Positions 44,548-54,349 of a DNA stretch of 64,000 bases are shown here, one piece after another. Each line of letters opens with the position of its first letter. Within the stretch, counting starts at the first letter, position 1. The DNA lies in assembly GCA_020622165.1 (NCBI GenBank), contig JACNMN010000002.1, positions 124,001-188,000 of the forward strand, written 5' to 3'. A program made the position numbers and the translations under genes. The notes under the pieces were generated by a model. The model was given only the letters and a program-made list of their open reading frames with translations. It did not search any database and was not told the DNA's origin. This stretch comes from Boseongicola sp. H5. Lineage in GTDB: Bacteria; Pseudomonadota; Alphaproteobacteria; Rhodobacterales; Rhodobacteraceae.

Positions 44548-45429
44548 TTACTCGACCGCGGCCAGTTCAAGATAGCGCGGAGCCCGTGTCCCGGTGGAGG
44601 CGAATTCCTGCGCCTCGCCCGCAAGCCAGGCCTCGTATTCCTCGGGCGTGACGGCAAAGACCGTGATCGGCATATAGGCGTGGTTGACACCGCAGAGTTC
44701 CGAACACTGGCCGAAATAGATGCCTTCCATGCCGGGATCGACTGCGAACCACAGCTCGGCCAGACGGCCGGGCACGCCATCCTGCTTCACCCCGAAGGCC
44801 GGCATCGCCCAGGAATGGATCACATCGGCCGCGGTCACCTGGATCACCACGTTCTGGCCGGTCGGCACCACCACGGCGGTGTTGGTGGCCAGCAGATATT
44901 CCTGCTGGCTGTAGCCGTATTCCTCAAGCTCGTCCCGCTCCAGCATGAAGCTTTCGAAGGCCAGCCCCTCTTCGGGATATTCATAGCCCCAGTACCACTG
45001 GTAACCGGTTGCCTTGATCAGGACATCGGCTTCGGGGATCGTCTGCTGCTTGAACAGGACCGGCAGCGAAAAGCCCCCGATCACGAACAGGATGATCAGC
45101 GGCACCACCGTCCAGGTGATCTCGATCTTGGTGTTGTGGGTGAAGGTCGCCGGCGTCGGGTTGGCGCGCGCGTTGTGGCGCAGCACGACCCAGGCCAGCA
45201 GCCCGACAACGAACAGAACGATCGCCGTGATGATCACCAGCAGGAATGTATCCAGCGCCTGCAGGTCGCGCGCCAGATTGGTCGCGGGCGGCTGAAAGTT
45301 CACCCCGCCCGGCACCGGGGCCCCGCGGATCTCAAGCCCCTCGCCCACGCTTTGCGCATTGACGGCGCCGGCCAGAAGCATTGCGCCAAATCCGGCCCCG
45401 AGGCCGCTCATCTTCATACGAAGTGACAT
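44548..45429 (-). CDS. ctaC: Cytochrome c oxidase subunit II
   Basis: 293 residues. A signal peptide and two transmembrane helices are followed by a CuA cupredoxin domain. The CuA ligands are visible in [14 protein letters not shown] and [15 protein letters not shown] 45429 has AGGA nine bases upstream. It is first in the cox transcription unit and divergent from tldD. Confidence 0.97.
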   Translation of the reverse strand: MSLRMKMSGLGAGFGAMLLAGAVNAQSVGEGLEIRGAPVPGGVNFQPPATNLARDLQALDTFLLVIITAIVLFVVGLLAWVVLRHNARANPTPATFTHNTKIEITWTVVPLIILFVIGGFSLPVLFKQQTIPEADVLIKATGYQWYWGYEYPEEGLAFESFMLERDELEEYGYSQQEYLLATNTAVVVPTGQNVVIQVTAADVIHSWAMPAFGVKQDGVPGRLAELWFAVDPGMEGIYFGQCSELCGVNHAYMPITVFAVTPEEYEAWLAGEAQEFASTGTRAPRYLELAAVE

Positions 45430-45588
45430 ACCGATTGTCCTGTTCTTCGAAGGCCGGCCGGATCTTCGCCAGACCACCCTCCGTTGCGTTCCAAGCTGGA
45501 TGAACCATATAGACGTTCAGGATACAAGAGAGTGGTCAAAATTGTCTCACTTTGACGATCTTCCGGCTGCCACCCGACAGGAGCTTCC

Positions 45589-47013
45589 ATGACCCAGACC
45601 ACACCATTCCGCCCGTTTGACACCCTGATCGACGAGGCCGCCGCCCTGCGCGTGCTGCGCGCAGCCACAGACGGCGCCGATGACGGGGAGCTTTTCCTCG
45701 AACGCCGGCGCTCGGAAATGCTGGTCTTCGATGACGGCCGGGTGAAAACCGCCAGCTACGACGCGTCCGAAGGCTTCGGCCTGCGCGCCGTCCGGGGAGA
45801 GGTCGCAGGCTATGCCCATTCCACGGAGATTTCCGAATCCGCGCTGCTGCGCGCGTCGGAGACCGCGCGGCTGGCGGTGGGCGATGGCGGCGGCACGCTG
45901 GCCGACGGGCCGCAGGGCACAAACCGTAAGCTCTACACCGAAGATGACCCGATGAGCGGCGCCGAGTTTTCGGTAAAACTCGACACATTGAAGGAAATCG
46001 ACGCCTTCGCCCGCGCGCTCGACCCCCGGGTGGTGCAGGTGTCCGCGTCGATGGGCGCAAGCCTGCAGGAGGTGGAGATCCTGCGGCCCGAAGGCACCCG
46101 CGTGGCCGATATCCGCCCCATGGTGCGCCTGAATGTCAGCGTGATCGTCGAGGAAAACGGGCGTCGCGAATCCGGCTCCGCCGGGGGTGGCGGGCGCGTC
46201 GGACTGACCGGCCTTCTGGAACGGGCGAGCTGGGAGGCGACGGCGCGGGAGGCGCTGAGGATCGCGGTCGTCAACCTGTCGGCGGTGCCCGCCCCCGCGG
46301 GCGTGATGGATGTGGCCCTTGGCCCAGGCTGGCCCGGCATTCTGCTGCACGAGGCCGTGGGTCACGGGCTGGAGGGCGATTTCAACCGCAAGAAGACATC
46401 CGCCTTTGCCGGGCTGATGGGCCGGCAGGTGGCCGCGCGCGGCGTAACCGTTCTGGACGATGGCACCATTCCAGACCGGCGCGGCAGCCTGACCGTCGAT
46501 GACGAGGGAACGCCCTCGGGCAAGAATGTCCTGATCGAGGACGGTATTCTGGTGGGCTTCATGCAGGACCGCCAGAATGCACGCCTGATGGGCGTCGCGC
46601 CGACCGGAAACGGCCGCCGGGAAAGCTATGCCCATATCCCGATGCCGCGGATGACCAACACCTACATGCTTGGCGGGCAGGCCGACCCCGGCGATATCGT
46701 TGCCGATGTGAAGGACGGGATCTATGCGGTGGGCTTCGGCGGTGGCCAGGTCGATATCACCAACGGGAAGTTCGTGTTCAGCTGTACCGAGGCCTACCGC
46801 GTCGAGGGCGGCAGGATCGGCGCGCCGGTCAAGGGCGCAACGCTGATCGGCGACGGAGCGACCGCGCTGACGCAGATCCGCGCCATTGGCAACGACATGG
46901 CGCTGGATCCTGGCATGGGCAATTGCGGCAAGAACGGCCAGTGGGTGCCGGTCGGCGTGGGGCAGGCCACGTTGCTGATCGGCGGGCTGACCGTGGGTGG
47001 TTCGGCGGCTTGA
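45589..47013 (+). CDS. tldD: TldD metalloprotease
   Basis: 474 residues. The zinc motif HEAVGHGLEGDFNRK (near residue 260) matches TldD, which with TldE processes modified peptides and protects against toxin. A partner tldE is not in the window. It is divergent from ctaC, an order common in related genomes. Confidence 0.96.
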   Translation: MTQTTPFRPFDTLIDEAAALRVLRAATDGADDGELFLERRRSEMLVFDDGRVKTASYDASEGFGLRAVRGEVAGYAHSTEISESALLRASETARLAVGDGGGTLADGPQGTNRKLYTEDDPMSGAEFSVKLDTLKEIDAFARALDPRVVQVSASMGASLQEVEILRPEGTRVADIRPMVRLNVSVIVEENGRRESGSAGGGGRVGLTGLLERASWEATAREALRIAVVNLSAVPAPAGVMDVALGPGWPGILLHEAVGHGLEGDFNRKKTSAFAGLMGRQVAARGVTVLDDGTIPDRRGSLTVDDEGTPSGKNVLIEDGILVGFMQDRQNARLMGVAPTGNGRRESYAHIPMPRMTNTYMLGGQADPGDIVADVKDGIYAVGFGGGQVDITNGKFVFSCTEAYRVEGGRIGAPVKGATLIGDGATALTQIRAIGNDMALDPGMGNCGKNGQWVPVGVGQATLLIGGLTVGGSAA

Positions 47014-47498
47014 CCGCAAGACCGGCGATCCGCAAGGCCCGCCCCGAAGACCTGGCCCCGCTTGCGCGGCTTTGGCACGATGCCTGGCATGAGGCGCATG
47101 GGCATCTCGTCCCGCCGGAGCTGGTCGATCTGCGCACGCTCGACGACTTTCGCGCCCGGCTGCCCGCGCTGCAGCCGATGATCCGCACCGCCGGACCTGT
47201 CGGTGCGCCGCTTGGGTTCTGCGCGACCCGCGCGGATGAGATGTATCAGCTGTTTCTGGCGCCCGACGCGCGCGGCACCGGGCTTGCCGCGCTGCTGCTG
47301 AGCGATGCCGAGGCGCGGATCGCAGCCAACGGCGCATCCGTAGCGTGGCTTGACATCGCTATCGGCAATGACCGGGCGGAGCGGTTCTATATCCGCCAAG
47401 GATGGGCGATCGCGCGCACCGAAACGGTGCAGCTTGATACCGCCACGGGCACCTTCCCGCTGCATGCAAAGGTTCTGACAAAGCGCGTGACGGCCTGA
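47010..47498 (+). CDS. GNAT family N-acetyltransferase
   Basis: 162 residues with the acetyl-CoA loop in DARGTGLAALLLSDAE (about 82-97) and a C-terminal NDRAERFYIRQGW. The only nearby start is TTG 47010, which overlaps the tldD stop (TTGA); no ATG or GTG in frame precedes it. Acceptor unknown. Confidence 0.85.
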   Translation: MTARPAIRKARPEDLAPLARLWHDAWHEAHGHLVPPELVDLRTLDDFRARLPALQPMIRTAGPVGAPLGFCATRADEMYQLFLAPDARGTGLAALLLSDAEARIAANGASVAWLDIAIGNDRAERFYIRQGWAIARTETVQLDTATGTFPLHAKVLTKRVTA

Positions 47499-47590
47499 TC
47501 TGCCCCGCCTTGGGCAGACGCGGCGGATCAACGGGTACCCGGGGCTCCGCGTAACGCTCGGTTAACCATTTGGCCGCTAGCGTGGCGGCG

Positions 47591-48781
47591 ATGCATGTTG
47601 AGCTTGATCCGGGCTTTGCCGAGCCGCCTCTGGGCTTCGCGCCCGCGCCCAGCCGGGATGGCCCCGACCGGCTGGCGCGACTGCAACTCTTCCGCTCCCG
47701 CCGGGTCGGGCCGGTGACGTTCCAGCGGCTTCTGTCCGAACATGGCAGCGCGCAGGCGGCGCTTGAGGCCCTGCCGGAGGTCGCCCGCGCCGCGGGTGTC
47801 GAACGCTACGCGATCTGCCCCGAAGGCGTGGCACTTGCCGAGATGAAGGCCGCCAGGCGGGCGGGTGCCGCGATGCTGTGCCTTGGCGACGCATCCTACC
47901 CGCCGCTTCTGGCCCGCACGCCGGATGCGCCACCGGTTCTCTGGGCGATGGGCGATCTTGGCCTTCTGCACCGGCCCGCCATCGCGCTGGTGGGCACCCG
48001 GAATGCCTCTTCGCTTGGCGCGCGGATGGCCACACGTCTCGCCGCCGATCTGGGGGCTGCTGGCTATGTTGTGGTCTCGGGCCTCGCGCGCGGCATCGAC
48101 ACGCTGGCCCACCTGGCGGCGCTGAAAACTGGAACCGTCGGGGTTCACGCAGGCGGGCTGGACGTGATCTACCCGGCGGAAAACAGCAACCTTGCCAGCG
48201 ACATGGCCAAATGCGGGCTGCGCCTGTCGGAACAGCCTTTCGGGCTTGATCCGCAGGCCCGGCATTTCCCCCGCCGGAACCGCATCGTCTCGGGGCTGGC
48301 CCGCGCCGTGGTCGTGGTGGAGGCCGCCGCGCGATCCGGGTCGCTCATCACCGCGCGTATCGCCCTCGATCAGGGGCGGGAGGTGCTGGCAGTCCCCGGG
48401 CACCCGATGGACACCCGCGCATCGGGCTGCAACATGCTGATCCGCGATGGGGCGACGCTGGTGCGCAATGCGCAGGACGTGCTGGAACAGATCGGCATGC
48501 CGGACGCCGCCGGCGCGCGGCCCGATGCGCCGCCTGAGGCGCCGCACCTTTCGCCGCAGCAGGCGCGCGAGCCCGCCGAAGCGGCCGCGCGGGCGCCTGT
48601 TTCAAGTGACAGTCTCAGCAAACGCATCCTGACCCGGCTTGGCCCCTCCCCCACGGCGGAGGATCAGTTGATCCGCGATCTGGGCCTGCCCGCACCGGAG
48701 ATCGCCCGTGCGCTGGCACAGATGGAGCTGGCCGGCAGCATCGAGCGCCGGCCGGGCGGGCTTCTGACGCGCTGCGTCTAG
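47591..48781 (+). CDS. dprA: DNA processing protein DprA
   Basis: 396 residues. The DprA Rossmann core has ALVGTRNASSLGARMA near 130 and VVSGLARGIDTLAH near 160, with GREVLAVPGHPMD further on. A C-terminal winged-helix (DML1-like) domain follows residue 325. DprA loads RecA on incoming single-stranded DNA during transformation. Confidence 0.95.
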   Translation: MHVELDPGFAEPPLGFAPAPSRDGPDRLARLQLFRSRRVGPVTFQRLLSEHGSAQAALEALPEVARAAGVERYAICPEGVALAEMKAARRAGAAMLCLGDASYPPLLARTPDAPPVLWAMGDLGLLHRPAIALVGTRNASSLGARMATRLAADLGAAGYVVVSGLARGIDTLAHLAALKTGTVGVHAGGLDVIYPAENSNLASDMAKCGLRLSEQPFGLDPQARHFPRRNRIVSGLARAVVVVEAAARSGSLITARIALDQGREVLAVPGHPMDTRASGCNMLIRDGATLVRNAQDVLEQIGMPDAAGARPDAPPEAPHLSPQQAREPAEAAARAPVSSDSLSKRILTRLGPSPTAEDQLIRDLGLPAPEIARALAQMELAGSIERRPGGLLTRCV

Positions 48782-48784
48782 CGA

Positions 48785-49213
48785 TCAGCAGCCCCATTCC
48801 CGCATGAAGGCGCCGTAATTGGCGCAATCATAGGCCAGGAACCATGTATCGGTGGTGCCGATTTCGTAGGTGACCACCTCCCAGCCCTCCGATGTCTTCC
48901 GGAAAAACGCCTCGACCCGAGGTCCGTCGATCCCCTCGGGCGAAACGCCGTCACGCTGCACCATCGGCGTCGTCGCGATATCGATCTGGCCGCCGCCGGG
49001 CCGTTGCGCCACCACCCGGCCGAAGGCGCGATCGTCCTCCCAGAGCAGTTGATCGACCATGAACTCCACCGGGGCGCCCAGATCGTTTTCCACCAATGGC
49101 CGAAGCGTGTTCAGCAACTCGCGCCGCTCGGGCACACCGGGCACCGGCTCCACCGGCGAGGCCAGCGCCGGCCAGGCCAGACAGGCCGCCATCAGGATCG
49201 CAACATATCGCAT
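48785..49213 (-). CDS. Hypothetical secreted protein
   Basis: 142 residues with a signal peptide (VAILMAACLAWPALA). Two cysteines near the C-terminus (YDCANYGAF and the last residue) may pair. No known domain recognised. It converges on dprA with three bases between the stops and is divergent from topA. Confidence 0.7.
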   Translation of the reverse strand: MRYVAILMAACLAWPALASPVEPVPGVPERRELLNTLRPLVENDLGAPVEFMVDQLLWEDDRAFGRVVAQRPGGGQIDIATTPMVQRDGVSPEGIDGPRVEAFFRKTSEGWEVVTYEIGTTDTWFLAYDCANYGAFMREWGC

Positions 49214-49338
49214 CTCAATACCCCCCACTTCAAAATCACCTTCGCCAGAGTGCCGCAGCGAAACGCGCATTGACAACCCCCGGCAAGGCCCCACATGTTC
49301 CGCCGCCACACCACTTCCCTGTTCAAAGGTGATCCCTG

Positions 49339-51978
49339 ATGCCTGTTGTCGTTGTCGAATCCCCCGCTAAGGCCAAGACAATCAACAAGTATTTGGGAGA
49401 CGACTATACGGTTCTCGCATCCTACGGCCATGTCCGCGACCTGCCGCCCAAGGATGGATCGGTGGACACGGACGCGGGATTCGAGATGTTGTGGGAGGTG
49501 GGCAGCGACAGCAAGAAGCATGTCAAAGCCATCGCCGACGCGCTGAAAGAGGACAACGCCCTGATCCTCGCCACCGACCCCGACCGCGAAGGGGAGGCGA
49601 TCAGCTGGCATCTCGAAGAGGCGCTGCGGAAGCGCAAGGCGATCAAGAAGGACACGCCGGTCAGCCGGGTTGTCTTCAATGCCATCACCAAGGCCGCGGT
49701 GACCGACGCGATGAAGAACCCGCGGCAGGTGGATATGGAGCTGGTGGAGGCCTATCTGGCCCGCCGCGCGCTGGATTATCTGGTGGGGTTCAACCTTTCG
49801 CCGGTGCTCTGGCGCAAACTGCCGGGGGCGAAATCGGCAGGGCGCGTGCAATCGGTCTGTCTGCGCCTGATCGTCGAGCGCGAGATGGAGATCGAGGCGT
49901 TCAAGCACCGCGAATACTGGTCGGTGCGCGCCGTGCTCGATACGCCGCGCGGCCAGAGTTTCGAGGCGCGTCTGACCGTGCTTGGCGGCAAGAAGCTCGA
50001 CAAGTACGATCTGGACAACGCCGCCGCCGCGTCGATGGCGGTCAAGGCGGTCTCGTCCCGCGCGCTGAAGGTGCAGTCGGTCGAGGCGAAACCGGCCAAC
50101 CGCAACCCCGCCGCCCCGTTCATGACCTCGACCCTGCAACAGGAGGCCAGCCGCAAGTTCGGCATGGGCGCCCGCCAGACGATGAGCGCCGCGCAGCGGC
50201 TCTATGAGGCCGGCCATATCACCTATATGCGAACCGACGGGATCGACATGGCCCCCGAAGCGGTCGCCGCCGCGCGGGATGCGATCAAGGATCGCTATGG
50301 TGCCGATTACGTTCCGAAATCCGCCCGCGTCTACAAGAACAAGGCCAAGAACGCACAGGAAGCCCATGAGTGTATCCGCCCCACGGATATGGCCAAGGCC
50401 CCCGACGATATCCGCCTGTCCGAAGACGACCAGAAAAAGCTGTACGACCTGATCTGGAAGCGCACGATCGCCAGCCAGATGGAGGGCGCGCGGCTGGAAC
50501 GTACCACGGTGGATGTGGCCAGCGCCGACGGGGAGGTCGTGTTGCGCGCCACGGGCCAGGTGGTGTTGTTCGACGGATTCCTGAAGGTCTACGAAGAAGG
50601 CCGCGACGATGTGGAGGCCGATGACGACAAGCGCCTGCCGCAGATTTCCGAAGGCGATGACGTGACCCCGAGGGCCGCCGCCCTTGAGGCCGATTTCGCC
50701 AAGGCCGCCGGCGAAGCCGATGCGGTGATCCAGGACGAGACCGCCAGCGATTTGCGCCAGAACGGCGGCGGCGTTCTCAGCGCCGACGGCGCGGTTCTGG
50801 GCCAGCAGCATTTCACCCAGCCCCCGCCGCGCTATACCGAGGCGACACTGGTCAAACGGATGGAGGAGCTGGGGATCGGGCGCCCCTCCACCTATGCCTC
50901 GATCGTCACGACCATTCAGGATCGCGGCTATGTGGTGAAGGACAAGAACCGGCTGATCCCCGAAGACAAGGGGCGGCTGGTCACGGCGTTCCTGAGCAAC
51001 TATTTCCGCCGCTACGTGGGCTATGACTTCACCGCCGATCTGGAAAACCAGCTTGACGAGGTCAGCGCCGGCGAACGGAACTACAAGGACGTGCTGGAGC
51101 GGTTCTGGCGCGATTTCAAGGCTGCAATCGACGAGACCGCCGAGCTTCGGATCACCGATGTGCTGGAAAAGATCAATGAGGTGCTGGAGCCGCATCTGTT
51201 CCCGGCGAAGGAAGACGGCTCGGACCCGAGGCTATGCCCCAATTGCGGGGAGGGGCGGCTCAGCATGCGCACCGCGCGCTCCGGCGGGGCCTTCATTGGC
51301 TGCTCCAACTACCCCGAATGCCGCTACACCCGCGCCTTCGCCCCGCCCGGAGACGGCGATGAGAACCAGACCGAGGAGCGGATGCTGGGCGTGGACCCCG
51401 ACACCTCCCTGCCGGTGCATCTGAAAACCGGCCGCTTTGGTCCTTACGTGCAATTGGGCGAGGTGACGGAGGAGGAAAAGAAACCGAAACGCGCCTCGCT
51501 TCCCAAGGGCTGGGACGCCATGGAGATGAATATCGACAAGGCGCTGATGCTGCTGAACCTGCCGCGCGAGGTGGGCAAGCACCCCGAGGACGGAGAGCCG
51601 GTGGAGGCCGGTATCGGTCGCTACGGGCCATTCGTGAAACACGGCCGGATCTACGCCAACCTGCCCGATGTGGAGGAAGTCTGGACCGTCGGGAGGAACC
51701 GTGCGGTGGAACTGATCGCCGCAAAGGCCGCAAAGCGCGGCGGGCGCGGGGCGGCGGTGCCGCCGTTGCATGAACTGGGCGAGCATCCCGAACACGGCGG
51801 TCCGGTCAACGTGATGGAAGGCCGTTACGGCCCGTATGTGAAGTGGGACAAGGTGAATGCCACAATCCCGAAGGGGACCGATCCCGCCGATGTCACCATG
51901 GAGATGGCGGTGAAACTGATCGCCGAGCGTCAGGCCAAGGGCAGCAAGAAGCGGACAACGCGCAAGAAGGCAAGCTGA
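49339..51978 (+). CDS. topA: DNA topoisomerase I
   Basis: 879 residues, type IA. The TOPRIM domain has VVVESPAKAKTINKYLG at the start and the acidic DPDREGEAISW near 78. The nucleophilic Tyr is in ITYMRTDG near 296. One Cys4 zinc finger (CPNCGEGRL, then CSNYPEC) is followed by C-terminal repeats with RYGPFVKHG and RYGPYVKW. The Lys/Arg-rich tail ends KKRTTRKKAS. Confidence 0.97.
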   Translation: MPVVVVESPAKAKTINKYLGDDYTVLASYGHVRDLPPKDGSVDTDAGFEMLWEVGSDSKKHVKAIADALKEDNALILATDPDREGEAISWHLEEALRKRKAIKKDTPVSRVVFNAITKAAVTDAMKNPRQVDMELVEAYLARRALDYLVGFNLSPVLWRKLPGAKSAGRVQSVCLRLIVEREMEIEAFKHREYWSVRAVLDTPRGQSFEARLTVLGGKKLDKYDLDNAAAASMAVKAVSSRALKVQSVEAKPANRNPAAPFMTSTLQQEASRKFGMGARQTMSAAQRLYEAGHITYMRTDGIDMAPEAVAAARDAIKDRYGADYVPKSARVYKNKAKNAQEAHECIRPTDMAKAPDDIRLSEDDQKKLYDLIWKRTIASQMEGARLERTTVDVASADGEVVLRATGQVVLFDGFLKVYEEGRDDVEADDDKRLPQISEGDDVTPRAAALEADFAKAAGEADAVIQDETASDLRQNGGGVLSADGAVLGQQHFTQPPPRYTEATLVKRMEELGIGRPSTYASIVTTIQDRGYVVKDKNRLIPEDKGRLVTAFLSNYFRRYVGYDFTADLENQLDEVSAGERNYKDVLERFWRDFKAAIDETAELRITDVLEKINEVLEPHLFPAKEDGSDPRLCPNCGEGRLSMRTARSGGAFIGCSNYPECRYTRAFAPPGDGDENQTEERMLGVDPDTSLPVHLKTGRFGPYVQLGEVTEEEKKPKRASLPKGWDAMEMNIDKALMLLNLPREVGKHPEDGEPVEAGIGRYGPFVKHGRIYANLPDVEEVWTVGRNRAVELIAAKAAKRGGRGAAVPPLHELGEHPEHGGPVNVMEGRYGPYVKWDKVNATIPKGTDPADVTMEMAVKLIAERQAKGSKKRTTRKKAS

Positions 51979-52089
51979 GCCCGCGCCCGGAACGGGAACA
52001 GGGCCGGCCGTACGGGCGACGCCGCCGCAACAAGGGCTTGCGCAGGGAATGACGCTGGCGGGGCTTGATCTCGCCCGCCGCACACCCGA

Positions 52090-52106
52090 TGTTAAGGCAT
52101 GTAACA
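52090..52106. promoter_or_regulatory. TGTTA-N7-TAACA palindrome upstream of EI24/CysZ-like gene
   Basis: A 17-bp inverted repeat (extending to ATGTTA and TAACAT at 52089-52107). It ends 27 bases before the start codon at 52134. Same architecture and nearly the same spacing as the site at 25254-25270. Confidence 0.5.
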
Positions 52107-52133
52107 TTCCGGATGCAGGGCCGAGGGGCGAAA

Positions 52134-52838
52134 ATGATCCTTTCCGATTTCATCAAGGCCGTGGGCCAGTTATCCGACCGCCGGTTCCTGGGCGTTTTGG
52201 GTCTTGGCATTGGCCTCACCGTCGCCCTTCTTGTCGCCTTCTACGCGGCCTTCGTCATTCTGATCGGCTGGCTCCTGCCCGACAGCTTTTCGCTGCCCGT
52301 GATCGGGGAGATCACCTGGATAGACAACGCCCTGACCATCGCGGGCATCCCGCTGATGCTGCTTTTGTCGATTTTCCTGATGGTGCCCGTGGCCTCAGCC
52401 TTCACCGGCATCTTCCTCGACCGGATCGCCGACGCGGTCGAGGCGCAGCACTACCCGTATCTGCCGCCCGCCCGCCATATCGGCTTTGTCGAAGGTCTTG
52501 GCGACGGTCTGAAATTTCTGGGCGTCATCGTCGGCGTCAACCTCGTGGCGCTGATCGCCTATATCGCGATGCCGCCGCTGGCGCCCTTCCTTTTCTGGAT
52601 CGTCAATGGCGTGCTTCTGGGCCGGGAATATGCGCAGATGGTGGCGCTCCGCCGCCGGGACGCGGGCGGGGCCGCTCAGTTCCGCAACACCCACAAGGCC
52701 ACGATCTTCGCCGCCGGGGTGCTGATGGCCGTGCCGCTGACAATCCCGGTGGTGAACCTGCTGGTGCCCGTTCTGGGTGCGGCCACCTTCACCCATCTCT
52801 ATCACCGGCTCAACGCTCACCCATCCCGAACCGGGTGA
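52134..52838 (+). CDS. EI24 domain / CysZ-like membrane protein
   Basis: 234 residues with four hydrophobic segments (about 22-48, 62-85, 125-150 and 190-215). Matches the EI24/CysZ family, whose E. coli member takes up sulfate. ATG 52134 follows GAGGGGCG. It converges on DUF1467 with a 29-base overlap. Specific role unknown; no sulfur genes are adjacent. Confidence 0.82.
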   Translation: MILSDFIKAVGQLSDRRFLGVLGLGIGLTVALLVAFYAAFVILIGWLLPDSFSLPVIGEITWIDNALTIAGIPLMLLLSIFLMVPVASAFTGIFLDRIADAVEAQHYPYLPPARHIGFVEGLGDGLKFLGVIVGVNLVALIAYIAMPPLAPFLFWIVNGVLLGREYAQMVALRRRDAGGAAQFRNTHKATIFAAGVLMAVPLTIPVVNLLVPVLGAATFTHLYHRLNAHPSRTG

Positions 52839-53088
52839 ACAGGTCGATATCGTCGATCGTGATGAGGCCGCCAAGGATGATCCACGCGAAGATGGCCCAG
52901 ATCACCGCGGCCACGCCGGAGGTTATCAGAAACCGCCGTTTCAGCTGCGGCCGGTGGGGCGCCGAGGCATGGGTGCCGCGCGCGATTTCCCCCGCCTCCC
53001 CCTGCGATGTCATCCGGATCGGCAGGATCACGAACAGCGTCATGAACCAGATGATCGCGTAAAGCACCAGACCGCTGACAACATTCAT
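52810..53088 (-). CDS. DUF1467 family membrane protein
   Basis: 92 residues. Two transmembrane helices (about 8-25 and 57-75) and the central motif LFVILPIRMTSQGE are hallmarks of DUF1467. Its place directly after the methylmalonyl-CoA epimerase gene, with a one-base TGATG overlap, is conserved in alphaproteobacteria. Function unknown. Confidence 0.88.
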   Translation of the reverse strand: MNVVSGLVLYAIIWFMTLFVILPIRMTSQGEAGEIARGTHASAPHRPQLKRRFLITSGVAAVIWAIFAWIILGGLITIDDIDLFTRFGMGER

Positions 53089-53492
53089 CAGACCTGCTCC
53101 AGTTCTACCAGCGTACCGGTGAAATCCTTGGGATGCAGGAACAGGACCGGCTTTCCATGCGCCCCGATCTTGGGCTCGCCCGTGCCCAGAACGCGGGCGC
53201 CCGTCGCCTGCAACCGGTCCCGCGCCGACAGGATGTCCTCCACCTCGTAGCAGATATGGTGGATCCCGCCGGCGGGGTTCTTTTCAAGGAAACCGGCAAT
53301 CGGGCTGTTCTCGCCAAGCGGATACAGCAGCTCGATCTTGGTGTTCGGAAGCTCGATGAACACAACCGTCACGCCGTGATCCGGCTCGTCCTGCGGCGCG
53401 CCGACTTTGGCGCCCAGCGTGTCGCGATACTGGGCCGATGCGGCCTCCAGATCGGGCACGGCAATGGCGACATGGTTCAAACGGCCGATCAT
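53088..53492 (-). CDS. mce: Methylmalonyl-CoA epimerase
   Basis: 134 residues, VOC fold. The metal ligands are His in LNHVAIAVPDL (residue 6), His in GIHHICYEVED (about 85) and the terminal Glu in LVELEQ. It interconverts (R)- and (S)-methylmalonyl-CoA in propionate and ethylmalonyl-CoA metabolism. ATG 53492 is the family-consistent start. Confidence 0.94.
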   Translation of the reverse strand: MIGRLNHVAIAVPDLEAASAQYRDTLGAKVGAPQDEPDHGVTVVFIELPNTKIELLYPLGENSPIAGFLEKNPAGGIHHICYEVEDILSARDRLQATGARVLGTGEPKIGAHGKPVLFLHPKDFTGTLVELEQV

Positions 53493-53644
53493 CGAAGCTC
53501 TCCTGCGCAGGACTGACTGGGGAGTGATATGGCGCGCGACGGTGGAAATGCCAAGCGTCCTGTCGCCGCGGCACCGTTTACAGCTTGTCAACCTTACAGG
53601 GCTCTAATCGTCCAGGGAATCAGCCGTAATGGGGGCATGACGAA

Positions 53645-54349
53645 ATGGACGACTTTGTTGCAGATCTCGACTTTCGACCGAAACCGACGGCGGCGCATCC
53701 CTTGCTGGGGCTGACCGTTCTGGTGGTAGAGGACAGCCGCTTCGCATCCGAAGCGCTGAGGCTGCTGTGCCTGCGCTCGGGCGCCCGCATCCGGCGCGCC
53801 GATTGCCTGACCTCCGCCCGGCGACATCTGGCCGTCTACCGCCCGTCCGTCGCCATCATCGATCTCGGCCTGCCGGACGGGTCCGGGCTTGACCTGATTG
53901 CCGAAATCCATGCCGGCCAGCCCCGGGTGCCCGTGATCCTCGGGACGTCCGGCGCCGATCCGGATGCATCCGAAACCGCAGTGATGGCGGCCGGAGCAAA
54001 TGGCTTCCTGCCCAAACCCATGGAAACGCTGGCCTTTTTCCAGGCCGCGATCCTGCGCCATCTACCGGAAGACCTGCAACCCAAGGGCCCGCGGCCCACG
54101 TCGGATGATCGGGTGGAGCCCGATACGCTCGCCTTTCGGGAGGATCTGACCCATGCGATGAAGTTGCTCGAACTGGACAGCCCGCCCATGGCGTATCTGA
54201 GGCCCTTTCTGCTTGGCGTCGCCCGCACGGCCCATGATGCCGGGCTGGAGGATATCATCGCGCGCGCCAGCGGCCCTCTGGCGCATGGCGATCGCGTCAG
54301 TCTTCGGGCGCTTCTGTCAGACCGGATCCGGCATGTCGCGGCGGTCTAG
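53645..54349 (+). CDS. Orphan response regulator with unassigned C-terminal domain
   Basis: 234 residues. A receiver domain (about 20-140) has acidic VVEDSRF, the phospho-acceptor Asp in VAIIDLGLPDGSG and the conserved Lys in GFLPKPM. The last 95 residues (about 140-234) are helical and not a DNA-binding domain I recognise. No histidine kinase is adjacent. Stop overlaps the convergent GNAT by four bases. Confidence 0.85.
   Translation: MDDFVADLDFRPKPTAAHPLLGLTVLVVEDSRFASEALRLLCLRSGARIRRADCLTSARRHLAVYRPSVAIIDLGLPDGSGLDLIAEIHAGQPRVPVILGTSGADPDASETAVMAAGANGFLPKPMETLAFFQAAILRHLPEDLQPKGPRPTSDDRVEPDTLAFREDLTHAMKLLELDSPPMAYLRPFLLGVARTAHDAGLEDIIARASGPLAHGDRVSLRALLSDRIRHVAAV

Noticed and set aside
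47499-47518. Hairpin TCTGCCC-N6-GGGCAGA after the GNAT gene as a terminator
   Set aside because: A real 7-bp inverted repeat at the stop codon, but it is followed by GC-rich sequence and no T-run, so intrinsic termination is not supported.
49192-51195. 667-codon minus-strand open frame over topA
   Set aside because: Antisense to topA, which has all type IA motifs; no domain is recognisable in the shadow.
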